Shown in pieces: positions 4,889 to 5,628 of a DNA stretch of 5,628 nt. Every line of letters begins with the position of its first letter. Position 1 is the stretch's first letter. The position numbers and the translations under genes were made by a program. This DNA is from Candidatus Omnitrophota bacterium (GTDB taxonomy: Bacteria > Omnitrophota > Gorgyraeia > JABMRN01). The notes beneath the pieces are model-generated. The model worked only from the letters and a program-made list of their open reading frames with translations, did not search any database and was not told where the DNA came from. The stretch is from the NCBI GenBank assembly GCA_013202515.1, contig JABMRN010000156.1, positions 1 to 5,628 of the forward strand, in the 5' to 3' direction.

Positions 4889-5628
4889 ATGAAAAACGCA
4901 GATAAAAGAGAAAAGATATTAGGTCAGCAGGATACAGAAGATGATTTCGTATTCAATATTTCGCTCAGGCCATCGAAGTTAAATGAATTCGTAGGCCAGA
5001 AAGAGATCGTCAAAAATCTCATTATTTCTATGCAGGCGGCTAAAGAAAGAAAAGAACCTCTTGAGCATATACTGCTTTCGGGGCCGCCAGGACTAGGGAA
5101 AACCACGCTTGCCAATATTGTTGCCGCTGAAATGGGTGGTAAGATAGTTTCAACAAGCGGTCCTGCTATCGAAAGGGCAGGGGATCTTATAGGTATCTTA
5201 ACCAATCTTTCTCACGGAGATATTCTTTTTATTGATGAAATACACCGACTCTCGAAGGTGGTAGAAGAATTCATCTATCCGGCAATGGAGAATTATCAGA
5301 TAGATTTTGTTATAGACAAGGGCCCCTATGCCAAAACAATAAAGTTTAATCTTAAGCATTTTACCCTCGTGGGGGCTACGACCAGAGCCGGGCTTCTGAC
5401 TGCCCCTTTAAGAGGAAGATTCGGAATATTTTGCCATCTTGATTTTTATTCTCCCGAGGACCTTGTAAAGATTATATTAAGAAGTGCTAAACTTCTGAAC
5501 GTTAGGCTCGTTGATGGCGCGGCCCTTGAAATAGGCAGAAGGGCCCGAGGTACGCCGAGGGTTGCTAACAGGATTCTAAGAAGGGTGCGTGATTGGGCCC
5601 AGGTTAAGGCGGACGGCAAGATTACCGA
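4889..5628 (+). CDS. ruvB: RuvB Holliday-junction branch-migration ATPase (3' end outside window)
   Basis: The frame is open from ATG 4889 to the window end, giving 246 residues of a protein usually about 335-345 long; the missing part is mainly the C-terminal winged-helix DNA-binding domain. RuvB is a hexameric AAA+ motor that pumps DNA through the RuvA-bound junction. Visible motifs are LRPSKLNEFVGQ (26-37), Walker A SGPPGLGKTT (64-73), Walker B ILFIDEIHRL (112-121), sensor 1 with LVGATTRAGLL (160-170), the arginine-finger segment TAPLRGRFGI (171-180) and sensor 2 GTPRVANRILRRVRD (221-235). The segment reads R-G-R where R-D-R is common. ATG 4889 is the only standard start after the in-frame TAA at 4847, but no Shine-Dalgarno sequence precedes it. 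The 8-nt gap to ruvA suggests reinitiation or an AU-rich initiation region. It completes the ruvCAB set. Confidence 0.96.
   Translation, partial: MKNADKREKILGQQDTEDDFVFNISLRPSKLNEFVGQKEIVKNLIISMQAAKERKEPLEHILLSGPPGLGKTTLANIVAAEMGGKIVSTSGPAIERAGDLIGILTNLSHGDILFIDEIHRLSKVVEEFIYPAMENYQIDFVIDKGPYAKTIKFNLKHFTLVGATTRAGLLTAPLRGRFGIFCHLDFYSPEDLVKIILRSAKLLNVRLVDGAALEIGRRARGTPRVANRILRRVRDWAQVKADGKIT

Noticed and set aside
4924..5205. Minus-strand open frame opposite ruvB
   Set aside because: The plus strand carries RuvB Walker A and flanking motifs over this interval; the minus frame is a shadow.

Overview
The window looks like a chromosomal housekeeping segment from a Gram-negative-type bacterium, read entirely on the + strand. 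It holds the 3' end of an OmpR/PhoB-type response regulator, a regulatory intergenic region, a small membrane-anchored protein of unknown function, and an apparent operon: EF-G-like GTPase - yebC - ruvC - ruvA - ruvB (cut by the window end). The yebC-ruvC-ruvA-ruvB order is a classical bacterial arrangement. The style of RuvA and of the small W..W/LD.FY protein reminds me of candidate-phylum genomes such as Omnitrophota. That is an impression from memory, not a placement.

Region by region: 1-377 is the winged-helix DNA-binding domain of the response regulator. 378-533 carries three perfect 11-bp-phased TTACA repeats (386-412, with a degenerate fourth at 419), an extended -10 box at 441-449, and a strong Rho-independent terminator (491-533). 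Together these could make a roughly 78-nt small RNA containing a CACCTCC anti-Shine-Dalgarno-like stretch, although a plain terminator for the regulator gene is the simpler reading. 534-845 is a 103-residue protein whose ATG directly abuts the terminator T-tract. 842-870 is a near-consensus sigma70 promoter (TTGACA, 17 bp, TATCAT) that overlaps the preceding stop codon and likely drives the operon.

The main anomaly is in the EF-G-like gene (961-3015). One in-frame TAG at 1951-1953 splits an otherwise complete 684-codon reading frame inside domain II, with clear EF-G homology continuing in the same frame on both sides. Sequencing error, a recent nonsense mutation or amber readthrough are all possible. 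The same gene also ends in TAG, so general reassignment of TAG is not supported here.

The last genes fit together functionally. RuvA binds Holliday junctions, RuvB is the branch-migration motor and RuvC the resolvase. YebC and the EF-G-like protein are ribosome-linked factors. Tight spacing and the ATGA/GTGA overlaps (yebC/ruvC and ruvC/ruvA) indicate translational coupling. No tRNA, rRNA, CRISPR array, insertion sequence or prophage feature was seen.
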